A stretch of 64,000 nucleotides of DNA from Candidatus Saccharimonadota bacterium (GCA_017404725.1 JAFRBS010000029.1:17870-81869); one strand, 5' to 3'; numbered from the stretch's first letter, positions 8,562-16,872 are shown. Notes: generated by a model from the letters alone, not told the origin. Program-made: numbers and translations.

Positions 8562-8581
8562 ATTATATAATTATAGCACAT
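8562..8581. promoter_or_regulatory. Overlapping divergent -10 boxes between tilS and lepA
   Basis: Only 20 bp separate the two start codons. Minus strand: TATAAT at 8575-8570, 8 nt before the tilS ATG. Plus strand: TATAAT at 8566-8571, 10 nt before the lepA ATG. The two hexamers share 2 bp, and each -35 region lies inside the opposite gene. Simultaneous occupancy looks impossible. Confidence 0.6.
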
Positions 8582-10471
8582 ATGAATACCGAAAAAATCC
8601 GCAATTTTTGCATCATCGCGCACATCGATCACGGCAAATCTACCCTCGCCGATCGCATGATGGAACTGACCGGGACTGTCGAAAAACGCGAAATGAAATC
8701 GCAACTTCTAGACAGCATGGAGCTTGAACGCGAAAAAGGTATCACGATTAAACTCGCACCAGTCCAGATGCATTACAAAGGTTACGAACTGAACCTAATT
8801 GATACGCCGGGTCATGTGGATTTTTCGTACGAAGTTAGCCGTAGTCTCCAGGCGGTCGAAACTGCTATTCTCGTCGTTGATGCGACCCAAGGTATCCAAG
8901 CTCAAACTCTCGCAAATGTCTATCTCGCCATCGAACAAGATTTAAAAATCATCCCTGTGATCAATAAGATTGACCTTCCAGCCGCGGACGTTGAAAAAGT
9001 CACGAACCAAATCGTAAATCTCCTCGGCTGTGACCCAAAAGAAATCATCGGCGTCTCCGCCAAAACCGGCAAAAACGTCAACCAAGTCCTCGACGCGATC
9101 ATCGAGTACGCTCCTGCACCAAGCCCGGTGAAGACTCTTTCTCGCGAACCTGCCCGATCGACGGGGAGGGTAAGAGCGACCGAGCCCCGCGACGGCGGGC
9201 GCGAGGGAAGCGTTTCGCGAAAAGAGCCTTCACCAGGCTTGGTACCTCTGCGCGCTCTAATCTTCGACTCCTACTTTGACGACTACCGCGGCGTAGTTTT
9301 GTACGTCCGAATTTTCAACGGCGCGCTCGAAAAAAACAGCGACATCTACATGATGGCCGCCGAGAAAACCGGCATTGCTCTCGAAGTCGGCACTTTGACT
9401 CCAAAGATGACTCCGAAACCAAAACTCGAAGAAGGCGAAATCGGCTATATCGTTACAAACTTGAAAACCACGCGCGAAGCAAAAGTCGGCGACACGGTAA
9501 CAAAAGCAAAGGCAAAGGCTGAAATTCCGCTCCCGGGTTACAAAAATGTCCAGCCATTCGTTTATGCCGGATTTTTCCCGGTCAGTAACGAAGACTATAA
9601 AACTCTAAAAGAAGCGATCGAAAAACTAAGCCTTTCTGATTCCGCGCTCCAATTCGAGCCGGAAAATTCGCCAGTCCTCGGTTTCGGCTTAAGGATCGGT
9701 TTTCTCGGCCTTCTTCATATGGACATTATTAAAGAACGCCTAGAGCGCGAATTCGGGCTCGACCTTGTCATTACGAACCCGTCCACGAATTACGAAGTAA
9801 CATTAAACAACGGCGAAAACGTTGAAATCAAATCCGCCGCCGACCTTCCAGACCAAACCGAAATCTTAGAAATTCGCGAGCCTTGGGTAAAGGGCGAAAT
9901 CATCGTCCCGAAAGACATGATCGGAAACGTCCTAAATCTCATCGTCGAAAAACGCGGACATCAAACTAACCTAAGCTACATTGAAGACCGCGCAGTGATC
10001 GATTTTGAGGCGCCGATGGCAAACCTCCTCACCGATTTTTACGATCAGCTAAAGTCCACAACTTCCGGCTATGCATCATTCAACTACGAACTAAAAGACT
10101 ACCGCGCCGAAGATCTCGTTCGCGTGGATTTTCTCGTCGCCGGACAAAAAATCGACGCGCTGGCGATCATGTGCCATAGATCTGAAGCCGAAAAAATCGG
10201 CAGGGAAGTGACGAAAAAACTAAAGGAAGTTATCCCGCGACAATCGTTTGAAGTTGCTCTCCAGGCCGCCATCGGCGCGCGCATCATCGCTCGCGAAACC
10301 ATCGGCGCGTACCGAAAAGATGTTACCGTGAAGATTCATACCGGCGATCGCGATCGTAAAGCGAAGCTTCTAAATAAGCAAAAACGCGGCAAGGCCCGTA
10401 TGAAACGCTTCGGGAAAGTCGATATCCCGTCCGAAGCCTTTACAGTTATGCTAAAACGCGACGACGACTAA
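8582..10471 (+). CDS. lepA: Elongation factor 4 (LepA)
   Basis: 629-aa ribosome-associated GTPase that back-translocates or remodels stalled ribosomes. Visible: AHIDHGKSTLAD (P-loop) near residue 15, REKGITIK (switch I), DTPGHVDF (G3), NKIDLP (G4), then domain II from PLRALIFDSYFDDYRG, the LepA-typical GFLGLLHMDIIKERLEREF, and a C-terminal domain ending GKARMKRFGKVDIPSEAF. It is about 30 residues longer than most LepA because a GC-rich palindromic segment (9117-9243) is inserted in frame between the G domain and domain II. The start at 8582 is chosen because homology begins there. The stop overlaps the convergent kinase gene by 4 nt. Confidence 0.96.
   Translation: MNTEKIRNFCIIAHIDHGKSTLADRMMELTGTVEKREMKSQLLDSMELEREKGITIKLAPVQMHYKGYELNLIDTPGHVDFSYEVSRSLQAVETAILVVDATQGIQAQTLANVYLAIEQDLKIIPVINKIDLPAADVEKVTNQIVNLLGCDPKEIIGVSAKTGKNVNQVLDAIIEYAPAPSPVKTLSREPARSTGRVRATEPRDGGREGSVSRKEPSPGLVPLRALIFDSYFDDYRGVVLYVRIFNGALEKNSDIYMMAAEKTGIALEVGTLTPKMTPKPKLEEGEIGYIVTNLKTTREAKVGDTVTKAKAKAEIPLPGYKNVQPFVYAGFFPVSNEDYKTLKEAIEKLSLSDSALQFEPENSPVLGFGLRIGFLGLLHMDIIKERLEREFGLDLVITNPSTNYEVTLNNGENVEIKSAADLPDQTEILEIREPWVKGEIIVPKDMIGNVLNLIVEKRGHQTNLSYIEDRAVIDFEAPMANLLTDFYDQLKSTTSGYASFNYELKDYRAEDLVRVDFLVAGQKIDALAIMCHRSEAEKIGREVTKKLKEVIPRQSFEVALQAAIGARIIARETIGAYRKDVTVKIHTGDRDRKAKLLNKQKRGKARMKRFGKVDIPSEAFTVMLKRDDD
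9117..9243. repeat. In-frame palindromic insertion within lepA
   Basis: Two arms of about 30 nt (9117-9148 and 9214-9243) are imperfect reverse complements, sharing ACCAAGCC, GGTGAAG, CTCTTT and CGCGAA blocks in mirrored order. They flank about 65 nt of markedly GC-rich sequence. The frame stays open across the element and encodes a basic, Arg/Ser/Pro-rich peptide at the junction of the LepA G domain and domain II, where the family normally has a short linker. The layout resembles palindromic elements that insert inside genes in Rickettsia. Confidence 0.75.
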
Positions 10472-11112
10472 TTTTCGCCCTGGCTGAGAGAAAACTCATA
10501 CAACTCATCGACAACATCGCGAAACACCGTCTCGCGGTCTGCGCCGCCAGAAACCGTAACCAGCATCCCGAGATCTTGATAACGCCGAATTACCGGCACC
10601 GTCTTGGTATTAAATTCAGAAATCCTGGTCTGGAAAGTCTCCTCGTCCGCATCGTCTAAACGCCTCTCCATAGTATGCGCAAGGTCGCGCTTCCCGAGCT
10701 CCTTTGCCTCACGCCACCTCTCTAAAACTTCCTCTTCAGAAACGTTCAGAAGCACCACCGCCTTAATCGGATGCCCCGCCGCCTCCGCCGCTTCCATGAC
10801 GCGTTCCTCTTCGCCAGACCATCGCCCGACCGAAGAAAGCACCAGCGGCGATCCCTTAAGATCCTCGCGTTTAAAATACGGCAAAATCCATTCGTAAAAG
10901 AGGTCCGTCGGCAAAAGATGCCCCTCGTCGGTATAATGCTCTTTATTTTCTTTTTCCATCGTCCGAATAATCATCCCCGACGACAAAAACCTCGCGCCAA
11001 GCGTCTCGGCGAGCCGGACCCCGACGGTATCTTTTCCGCTCATCGGCAGGCCAAAAATATCGATGCTCCCCGTCCCGAGCCATTTACGAATTTTAGAAAT
11101 CTTCTCTTCCAT
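10468..11112 (-). CDS. Adenylate-kinase-family nucleoside monophosphate kinase
   Basis: A 214-aa P-loop kinase. The loop reads GLPMSGKDTVG near residue 20, a variant of the GxPGxGKxT loop of adenylate kinase, followed by FLSSGMIIRTMEKEN (NMP-binding helix, with GMIIR in place of GDMLR) and LERWREAKELGKRD and RLDDADEETFQTRISEFN (lid and arginine region, RxDD). The bulky Met in the P-loop and loss of the usual lid suggest a divergent substrate, so a generic name is safer than adk. The -10 (TATACT) is just upstream of the ATG at 11112. The stop codon overlaps the lepA stop (CTAA palindrome). Confidence 0.75.
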   Translation of the reverse strand: MEEKISKIRKWLGTGSIDIFGLPMSGKDTVGVRLAETLGARFLSSGMIIRTMEKENKEHYTDEGHLLPTDLFYEWILPYFKREDLKGSPLVLSSVGRWSGEEERVMEAAEAAGHPIKAVVLLNVSEEEVLERWREAKELGKRDLAHTMERRLDDADEETFQTRISEFNTKTVPVIRRYQDLGMLVTVSGGADRETVFRDVVDELYEFSLSQGEN

Positions 11113-11130
11113 ATTTCCAGTATAACATAA

Positions 11131-11156
11131 AACTAGCCCGATCGCTCGGGCTAGTT
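11131..11156. terminator. Bidirectional intrinsic terminator
   Basis: AACTAGCCCG and CGGGCTAGTT form a near-continuous stem followed by TTTTTT on the plus strand and TTTT on the minus strand. On the minus strand it ends the candidate ncRNA at 11.13-11.27 kb and separates it from the kinase promoter. Confidence 0.85.
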
Positions 11157-11275
11157 TTTTGCTGAACCGCGCCCACCCTGGGGCACATTGTTTTGTTTTA
11201 ATCCGCTGTTTGTTTTAATGTAGTCTCCACACTCCACTTTTCTACAGTGGAACCCCTGTGAAGCGTTTCAGCTTA
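11131..11275 (-). ncRNA. Candidate structured non-coding RNA
   Basis: On the minus strand a textbook promoter (TTGACA at 11309-11304, 17-bp spacer, TATGAT at 11286-11281) is followed by about 145 nt with no convincing ORF and a strong intrinsic terminator. The transcript can fold: GCUGAA near the 5' end pairs with UUCAGC just before the terminator, a local stem CCACU/AGUGG forms, GGGG can pair with CCCC, and ACAUU/AAUGU closes an A-rich loop holding the direct repeats AUUAAAACAAA. It does not match tmRNA, RNase P, SRP or 6S RNA as far as I can see. The function is unknown. Confidence 0.55.
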
Positions 11276-11303
11276 TTCTTATCATACCGCAACATAAGCG
11301 TTT

Positions 11304-11341
11304 TGTCAAGCCTTGACTTTTTCCTGAAAAAGAGGTATAAT
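11304..11341. promoter_or_regulatory. Back-to-back promoters for the ncRNA and the DUF1704 gene
   Basis: Minus strand: TTGACA at 11309-11304 with TATGAT at 11286-11281. Plus strand: TTGACT at 11313-11318, 17-bp spacer, TATAAT at 11336-11341. The -35 hexamers are only 3 bp apart, so the promoters are likely to compete. CATAAGCG lies in the minus-strand spacer. Confidence 0.75.
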
Positions 11342-11392
11342 ATAAGTAGTAGTGCGTTAACAGGAAGCCACATTTATAGGGGGTGATTTCAC

Positions 11393-12684
11393 ATGAGTAA
11401 ATGGAACTCTAGAACGCCGATAACGGCGGAGAAACTTAAATACATGCTCCGTAAATATAAGGAGCTAACTGGAGAAATTAACGTCGAGAAAGTCGTTACG
11501 CCGACCAACCTCGACACCGAGAAAAGGCGATGGGTTTCCGCCGCAAAAGTCGGAGTTTTTAACAGCCCGAGTTTTACCTATAACGAGCGTTATCTGCGCG
11601 AAGTTATAGAGAAAAAACCGGAGGTCGAGGAGCTAAAGAAAATGGTAATGGGCGACACGGCCGGCCTCGGTCCCGATGATCGCACGATCGCCGATCTTCT
11701 GACCAACAGGGTCGAGGACGTCTTAGCGACGATCAAACTCGCCGAATCGATTCTTCATCGCGACGACGCCACTTCGGCCAAAATTTCTAGGGAGAAGTTT
11801 GGCGTGCCGTCGAGCCAGGCCGTTCATTACGCTAACGATTTCGTTGAAGCGATGAAGTCGAAGGGCAGCGACGCGCCGAAGCAGTTTTTAAAAGGCGGCA
11901 GCGAGCCACTGTTCACTGACGACGAAATCAGTAAACTCCAGGACCTGCGGCTGAACACCTCGATCGTAGTAAAGAGCCTGGAGAAGGCTTTACACTCTGG
12001 GGAATACCGCGGTTGGAAAGTAGAAACAGGTCCGATCCAGGTCCCGAGAGTTCTGCCGCGAAAGATCATTGTCCCAGAGGTCTTTCATATCACAGCCTTT
12101 CGACTGGCGATGTTCGTGGTGAAGAATCTGGACTGCTGGGCCCTGCGCGAGGCGAACGCGGAACAATACCTTCGCGGCATTGGCGGAAGCGCATTTAAGA
12201 CCGACGACAGCACTCTGTCCGAAGGCCTCGAGGCGTTTTCTAGCCTTGACTTTGAGCTCAAGGCTATCGGTAAGGCCGCCCAGATGCCCGCGCCGTTCCA
12301 GATTTTGGCGATAAACCAGGCGCTCCGCAAGCGGTCTTTTCGGACAGTCGGCGAGGAGATTATAACCTTCGCTACGACACCGGTATAAAAGACTACGAAG
12401 CCGCCGCCAAGGCCGCCTGGATGGTCACGTACAAGACCTTCCGCGGCGTAACCAACACCATGAACCCCGGCGCTTACGCTTTTTGTAAGGACAAAGCACC
12501 ATTCGAGGGGTATCACATGGTAAAAGAGATGATGGGAAGGAAAGACCGCCGCGCAAAAGAGTGGATCCGTCTCGGCTTTTACGACCGAAACGACATCGAC
12601 TATCTCTGTCAGCACGCCGATCTCCCGGTCCCAATTTTCCGATCCCGTGACCTCGGCATTGAGGTCGCCAGAAGCTTCCTGTAA
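11393..12684 (+). pseudogene. DUF1704 (tyrosine-carboxypeptidase-like) gene, frameshifted and active-site-degenerate
   Basis: The first frame (11393-12388) matches the DUF1704/MATCAP-like metallopeptidase layout: PTNLDTEKRRWVSAAKVGVFNSPSFTYN early, FGVPSSQAVHYANDFV in the middle, then LREANAEQYLRGIGG and LSEGLEAF. The expected HExxxH zinc motif just before LREAN reads KNLDCW, so both His and the Glu are lost. The frame then ends in TFATTPV-stop, while the missing C-terminus continues one base back (about 12355-12684) with YDTGIKDYEAAAKAAW, TFRGVTN, FCKDKAPFEGYHMVKEM and RNDIDYLCQHADLPVP. A -1 shift near 12355 rejoins them. It has a real promoter and AGGGGGTGA ribosome site, so it is probably a recent pseudogene; a sequence error is the alternative for the shift but not for the motif loss. 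Confidence 0.7.
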
Positions 12685-12689
12685 AAATT

Positions 12690-12717
12690 CCGCCCGACTT
12701 TATGCCGGGCGGTTTTT
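12690..12717 (+). terminator. Intrinsic terminator after the DUF1704 gene
   Basis: CCGCCCG and CGGGCGG flank a 9-nt loop and are followed by TTTTT. It lies directly before the trmD -10 box. Confidence 0.85.
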
Positions 12718-12721
12718 ATGT

Positions 12722-12727
12722 TATAAT
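12722..12727 (+). promoter_or_regulatory. -10 box of trmD
   Basis: TATAAT ends 7 nt before the ATG at 12735. Leaderless start is expected. Confidence 0.6.
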
Positions 12728-12734
12728 ATGTCCA

Positions 12735-13409
12735 ATGTCAAAGATTAAATTCACGATTATCACTTTGTTTGAAGAAGCTATGCGCCCCTATCTTGAGGCC
12801 TCGATGATGTGGAAAGCCGCCGAAAAAGGCCTGGCGGAGTTCGAGTTCGTGAATCTTCGCGACTACGGCCTCGGGCCGCATAAATCTGTCGATGACACCC
12901 CTTATGGCGGCGGCGATGGCATGCTCCTCAGATGCGAACCGGTTTTTGCCGCGATTGAAGAAATCAAGGAAAAAGACCCCTCCGCCGAGGTGATTCTCCC
13001 GACCCCGGCCGGTCGTTTGTGGACCCAAAAATACGCCAAGGAATTAAGTCCAAAAACGACCCCAAAACATTACATCATCCTCTGTCCTCACTACGAAGGC
13101 TATGACGAGCGCATCCTAAAACTCGTTGACCATAAAATCTCCCTCGGTCGCTACGTCTTAACCGGCGGCGAACTTCCTGCTCTGATCATTATCGACAGCA
13201 TCACTCGCTTAATCCCAGGGGTCCTCGGCGGCGAAACTTCTGCCGAAATCGAGAGCTTTTCCGACGACGAAAACGAGCTTATTGAGTACCCCCAGTACAC
13301 TAAGCCCGCCGATTTCAGGGGTGACAAAGTCCCCGAAGTCCTACTTTCTGGCCATCACCAGAAAGTTGACGAATGGCGTAAGGCTCACATGAAAAAAGCC
13401 GAAAACTAG
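12735..13409 (+). CDS. trmD: tRNA (guanine-N1)-methyltransferase TrmD
   Basis: 224-aa SPOUT methyltransferase that makes m1G37 in tRNAs next to the anticodon, preventing +1 frameshifts. Landmarks: NLRDYGLGPHKSVDDTPYGGGDGMLLRCEPVF (knot entry), LCPHYEGYDERIL, KISLGRYVLTGGELPALIIIDSI (trefoil knot and SAM site), and EYPQYTKPADFRG with VLLSGHHQKVDEWR at the C-terminus. An upstream start at 12702 would translate the terminator and the -10 box, so ATG 12735 is used. It precedes recG by 14 nt. The usual rimM and rplS neighbours are absent. Confidence 0.96.
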   Translation: MSKIKFTIITLFEEAMRPYLEASMMWKAAEKGLAEFEFVNLRDYGLGPHKSVDDTPYGGGDGMLLRCEPVFAAIEEIKEKDPSAEVILPTPAGRLWTQKYAKELSPKTTPKHYIILCPHYEGYDERILKLVDHKISLGRYVLTGGELPALIIIDSITRLIPGVLGGETSAEIESFSDDENELIEYPQYTKPADFRGDKVPEVLLSGHHQKVDEWRKAHMKKAEN

Positions 13410-13411
13410 CG

Positions 13412-13417
13412 TATAAT
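13412..13417 (+). promoter_or_regulatory. -10 box of recG
   Basis: GCGTATAAT ends 6 nt before the ATG at 13424, immediately after the trmD stop. Confidence 0.55.
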
Positions 13418-13423
13418 AGAAGT

Positions 13424-15463
13424 ATGCTAGAGAGTGAGGTAACCGTCCTGCCGGGCGTTGGCGAGAAAACTGCGAAAATCTTGGAAAAAGCCGGCTTTTT
13501 CACGGTTAAAGACCTCTTTTACTACCTTCCGAGAACTTATGAGAATTATCAGTCCGCGGTTAAAATTAGAGATGTAGAGCCCGGGAAGGTTACTATTAAA
13601 GCCAAGGTCAAAGACGCGAAAACCCACTACGGCCGCCGCCGCAACTTCGCCATAACCGAGGCGACGCTTTATGACGACACCGACAGTATTCGCGCCGTCT
13701 GGTTTAACCAGCCCTACCGCGCTAAACAGCTAGAAACTGGCAAAGATTTCTATTTTTCTGGCGATTATGAGCTAAAAAACGGCCGGTACCAGCTCATGTC
13801 TCCCTCTGTTAATCTCGCTACGCTCGACAATTCTGTCGGCGAAACTGGGTTTATGCCGGTCTATTCTTCGAAAAACGCCCTGAAACCTGACGCGTTTAGA
13901 CGGCTTTTTCGGGGGTTCCGTCCAGAATTTGCGAAAATCCCCGATTTATTGCCAAAAACAGAACATACTCCGAGTTTTGTCAAGGAAAACGCCAGAAAAG
14001 AGGCCTTATATAAAGCGCATTACGCGACAAACGATAAAGAGGCGAAACAGGCGCGCGAATACCTCGCCTACGAGGAGCTTTTTGAGCTAATTTTGGCCGC
14101 AAAACTGAATAAACAGGAAACTCAGAAGCTAAGAGCCGAGAAAATCCCCTACGATGACAAAGCCATGAAGGACCTCTTAAAATCGCTAAAATTTACCCTA
14201 ACTGACGCCCAAAAACTCGCTACTTGGGAGATTATCAAAGATCTCGGGAAACCAACTCCGATGAATCGGCTCTTACAGGGGGATGTCGGCGCCGGAAAGA
14301 CCGTAGTCGCCGCGGCGAGCGCTTTTCAGGCCATTAGGAGCGGTTTTCAGGTCGCTCTGCTCGCGCCGACGGCTGTTCTGGCGGTTCAGCACGCCGAGGG
14401 CTTAGACGCGCTCCTAGGGCCTCTAGGCGTAAAAATCGGGCTTTTAACCGGCGCCACAAAGCATAAAACCGAGCTAAAACGCCAAATTGAACAGGGAAAC
14501 GTTGATCTCGTCGTCGGCACGCACGCCTTAATTACCGATGATACAAGGTTCAAAAACCTTGCTCTCTGTGTTATCGACGAGCAACACCGTTTCGGCGTTA
14601 ATCAGCGCCAAAAACTCCTCTTAAAATCGCCAGAAGGAGCCGCGCCGCACCTCTTGTCCATGACCGCGACCCCGATTCCGCGCTCGCTCCAGCTCACCGT
14701 CTTCGGCGATCTCGATATTTCTACGATTAAACAGCTTCCGAAGGGTCGCCAGCCGATTAAAACCAAGGCTATGAACAGCTTCAACATGAAAGACGAATTA
14801 TACCCGAAAATCAGGGAAGAATTAGAAAAAGGCCGCCAAATCTACTGGATTTGCAAAAACATCGAAGATAGTCCCTCCCTTGAAACAATTTCCGTAAAAA
14901 AGCAAGCAAAAAAGCTAAAGACCATCTTTAAATCCGCGAAAATTGAGTTTCTGCATGGCCGGATGAAACCCGCCGAAAAAGACGAAATTATGGAAAAATT
15001 CGCCAAAAAACAGATTGACATCCTCGTTTCTACTACTGTGGTCGAGGTCGGGGTAAACGTCCCGAACGCCTCGGCGATCGTCATTATGGATGCGGAAAAT
15101 TATGGCCTCGCTCAGCTCCATCAGCTCAGGGGTCGGGTCGGCCGCGGGGCACACCAGTCTTACTGCTATCTGATAACCGGTGGCGAAAATCCTCCGACCA
15201 GAAGATTAAAAGAATTAGAGAACTCTACCGACGGATTTTACCTTGCTGAAGTCGATTTAAAACTGCGCGGTCCTGGCGAAATTTATGGCGCGCTTCAGCA
15301 CGGCGCCCTCGATCTAAAAATCGCCTCCTTCTCTGATACTCATCTGATCGCGAAGGCCAGAAAGCACGCCGAAGATGTTGCAAAAAACCCGGAAATTATG
15401 TTAAAATATAAAGAGCTAAGCAAAAGTATTAAACGTTATCAACAATTAACGACACTAAATTAA
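13424..15463 (+). CDS. recG: ATP-dependent DNA helicase RecG
   Basis: 679-aa SF2 helicase that regresses stalled replication forks and processes Holliday junctions. The N-terminal wedge OB domain is at about residues 10-150 (LPGVGEKTAKILEKAGFFTVKDLFYYLPRTYENY). Helicase motifs follow: motif I LLQGDVGAGKTVVA near residue 284, motif II CVIDEQHRFGVNQR (DEQH), motif III SMTATPIPRSL, and TTVVEVGVNVPNASAIVIMDAENYGLAQLHQLRGRVGRG for motifs V-VI. The C-terminal TRG-type region is DGFYLAEVDLKLRGPGEIYG. The next gene begins directly after its stop codon. Confidence 0.97.
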   Translation: MLESEVTVLPGVGEKTAKILEKAGFFTVKDLFYYLPRTYENYQSAVKIRDVEPGKVTIKAKVKDAKTHYGRRRNFAITEATLYDDTDSIRAVWFNQPYRAKQLETGKDFYFSGDYELKNGRYQLMSPSVNLATLDNSVGETGFMPVYSSKNALKPDAFRRLFRGFRPEFAKIPDLLPKTEHTPSFVKENARKEALYKAHYATNDKEAKQAREYLAYEELFELILAAKLNKQETQKLRAEKIPYDDKAMKDLLKSLKFTLTDAQKLATWEIIKDLGKPTPMNRLLQGDVGAGKTVVAAASAFQAIRSGFQVALLAPTAVLAVQHAEGLDALLGPLGVKIGLLTGATKHKTELKRQIEQGNVDLVVGTHALITDDTRFKNLALCVIDEQHRFGVNQRQKLLLKSPEGAAPHLLSMTATPIPRSLQLTVFGDLDISTIKQLPKGRQPIKTKAMNSFNMKDELYPKIREELEKGRQIYWICKNIEDSPSLETISVKKQAKKLKTIFKSAKIEFLHGRMKPAEKDEIMEKFAKKQIDILVSTTVVEVGVNVPNASAIVIMDAENYGLAQLHQLRGRVGRGAHQSYCYLITGGENPPTRRLKELENSTDGFYLAEVDLKLRGPGEIYGALQHGALDLKIASFSDTHLIAKARKHAEDVAKNPEIMLKYKELSKSIKRYQQLTTLN

Positions 15464-16282
15464 ATGTATTCGACCGTTGGACTACTGAAAAATTCCAAAA
15501 AATCCGGCAAACTCGTCGGCACGCACCAAAAACTCGACCGTATCGCGCGGGCGAGCCTGATGCGCTTGGCGCCGAAGGGGACTTTTTTCCCGACAATCGA
15601 CCATATTCTCCATTTCGAGGGGAATCGCGGCCCAGACGGTCTGAAATGGAAAAGCCCCGGCGAAGACGAGCCAATGCATTTTCTGGTCCCTGGACATGAT
15701 GATGGCAGCCTGATGAGAATCATCAAAAACCATCAGTATAATCTGAGAAAGGCCCTGAAAGACAAGGATGAAATTCGCGCGTCCTTCGAGGCGGCTTGGT
15801 TGGCACACGCGGTCACGGATGGCCTGACGCCCGCGCATCACTACCCCTATCAGGACGCGATTGAGGACCTGATGTCGGACAAGGATTATTTGAAGATTTT
15901 TGGCAAGCCGGTAAAAGGCGTGATGCGCGGCCAGAACCTCGCTAACGCCGCGAGAAATAACTGGCTTTACTGGGGTCCAGAGGGCTACATGACGAAACAT
16001 ATCGCCTTCGAATACGGCGTCGCGCTGGTTTGTGCCTCGAAAAGGGCCAAAAAACTCACCCCGAAAATTGACGAAAAAGAGCTAAAAGACCTCGATTTAA
16101 AGACTGAATTTTATAAATCGTTCGAAAAAATCAACAACCTCGATATGTATGCGCGCTTCCGCCTTAAGGGGTGGAACAACGAACTCGCCAGCGAATCTGT
16201 CCGAATTTTACTGCCAGAAATCGTGCGCATGATTATTTTAGCCTGGTATTCAGCCTTGCCAGAAGAAAGGAGCAAAAAATGA
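15464..16282 (+). CDS. Zinc-dependent phospholipase C / P1-nuclease-like hydrolase (tentative)
   Basis: A 272-aa all-helical protein without a signal peptide. It resembles the zinc phospholipase C/S1-P1 nuclease fold in its spacing of His and Asp: GTHQKLDRIARASLMRL near residue 19, ILHFEGNRGPDG, EPMHFLVPGHDDGS, and AWLAHAVTDGLTPAHHYPYQ near residue 108, where HAVTDGLTPAHH mirrors the H-x3-D-x3-P-x-H zinc motif of that family. Substrate is unknown. The ATG directly abuts the recG stop and its own stop overlaps rsmD by 4 nt (ATGA), so recG, this gene and rsmD probably form one transcript. Family assignment is from motif spacing only. Confidence 0.45.
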   Translation: MYSTVGLLKNSKKSGKLVGTHQKLDRIARASLMRLAPKGTFFPTIDHILHFEGNRGPDGLKWKSPGEDEPMHFLVPGHDDGSLMRIIKNHQYNLRKALKDKDEIRASFEAAWLAHAVTDGLTPAHHYPYQDAIEDLMSDKDYLKIFGKPVKGVMRGQNLANAARNNWLYWGPEGYMTKHIAFEYGVALVCASKRAKKLTPKIDEKELKDLDLKTEFYKSFEKINNLDMYARFRLKGWNNELASESVRILLPEIVRMIILAWYSALPEERSKK

Positions 16283-16833
16283 GCAAAAGTACTAGCTCTC
16301 TCCGCATCACCTCAGGCGAGGCGAAAAACCGCGAGATAAAAGTCCCAAAAAGCGCCGCTACCCACCCCATGGGCGACCGCGAGCGCCTCGCCCTATTCAA
16401 CAGCCTCGGTCCAAAGCTAAAAGGCGCCAGAGTATTAGACCTCTACGCCGGCTCCGGTGCACTCGGTTTGGAAGCGCTGTCCAGGGGTGCAGAAGAAGCA
16501 ATTTTCGTAGAAAAAAACCCGAAAGCAATCCAGTGCATTTTTGATAATTCCTGCGCCCTCGGGTACGATGATGATGCCGCAAACCTCCAGTTTGAGGTTA
16601 AAATGGCGATGTGCACGATTTTATATGGGGAAATTTTCGACATCATTTTCTGCGACCCGCCTTACGACCGGTTCAACCTCGAAGATTTCATCGATGTTGC
16701 CGACTGCCTGGACGATGACGGCGTTTTTGTCCTCTCCCACCCCTATGACGAGGCGCCTTATCTCCCCGGCTTAGTATCAAAATCCACTAAAAAATACGCC
16801 GCCGCCCACCTCTCTTTCTACGAAAAAGCATAA
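16279..16833 (+). CDS. rsmD: 16S rRNA m2G966 methyltransferase RsmD
   Basis: 184-aa class I SAM methyltransferase that methylates G966 of 16S rRNA. Features: RITSGEAKNREIKVPKSAATHPMGDRERLALFNSLG at the N-terminus (the RITGG-x-x-K-x-R-x-x-x-P...R-P-T-x-D-R-x-R-E pattern in divergent form), SAM motif VLDLYAGSGALGLEALSRGA, acidic loop VEKNP, and FCDPPYDRF (DPPY). The ATG at 16279 follows an AGAAAGGAGC ribosome site by 6 nt and overlaps the previous stop, so an in-frame start 108 nt upstream is rejected. It may be bifunctional with coaD in some genomes; no coaD is nearby here. Confidence 0.92.
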   Translation: MSKSTSSLRITSGEAKNREIKVPKSAATHPMGDRERLALFNSLGPKLKGARVLDLYAGSGALGLEALSRGAEEAIFVEKNPKAIQCIFDNSCALGYDDDAANLQFEVKMAMCTILYGEIFDIIFCDPPYDRFNLEDFIDVADCLDDDGVFVLSHPYDEAPYLPGLVSKSTKKYAAAHLSFYEKA

Positions 16834-16872
16834 GTATTAAAAAATATACTTCCATTTTTGTAAAGTTTGTGG

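Noticed and set aside
9117..9243. LepA insertion as an intein
   Set aside because: It is only about 40 codons, lacks splice-junction Cys/Ser and Asn residues, and is palindromic at the DNA level.
11140..11250. Small ORF on the minus strand in the ncRNA (ATG-TGC-CCC...)
   Set aside because: It has no ribosome site, runs through the terminator stem, and is not needed to explain the promoter and terminator.
12355..12400. Programmed -1 frameshift in the DUF1704 gene
   Set aside because: No slippery heptamer or strong downstream structure is seen, and the active-site motif is already lost.
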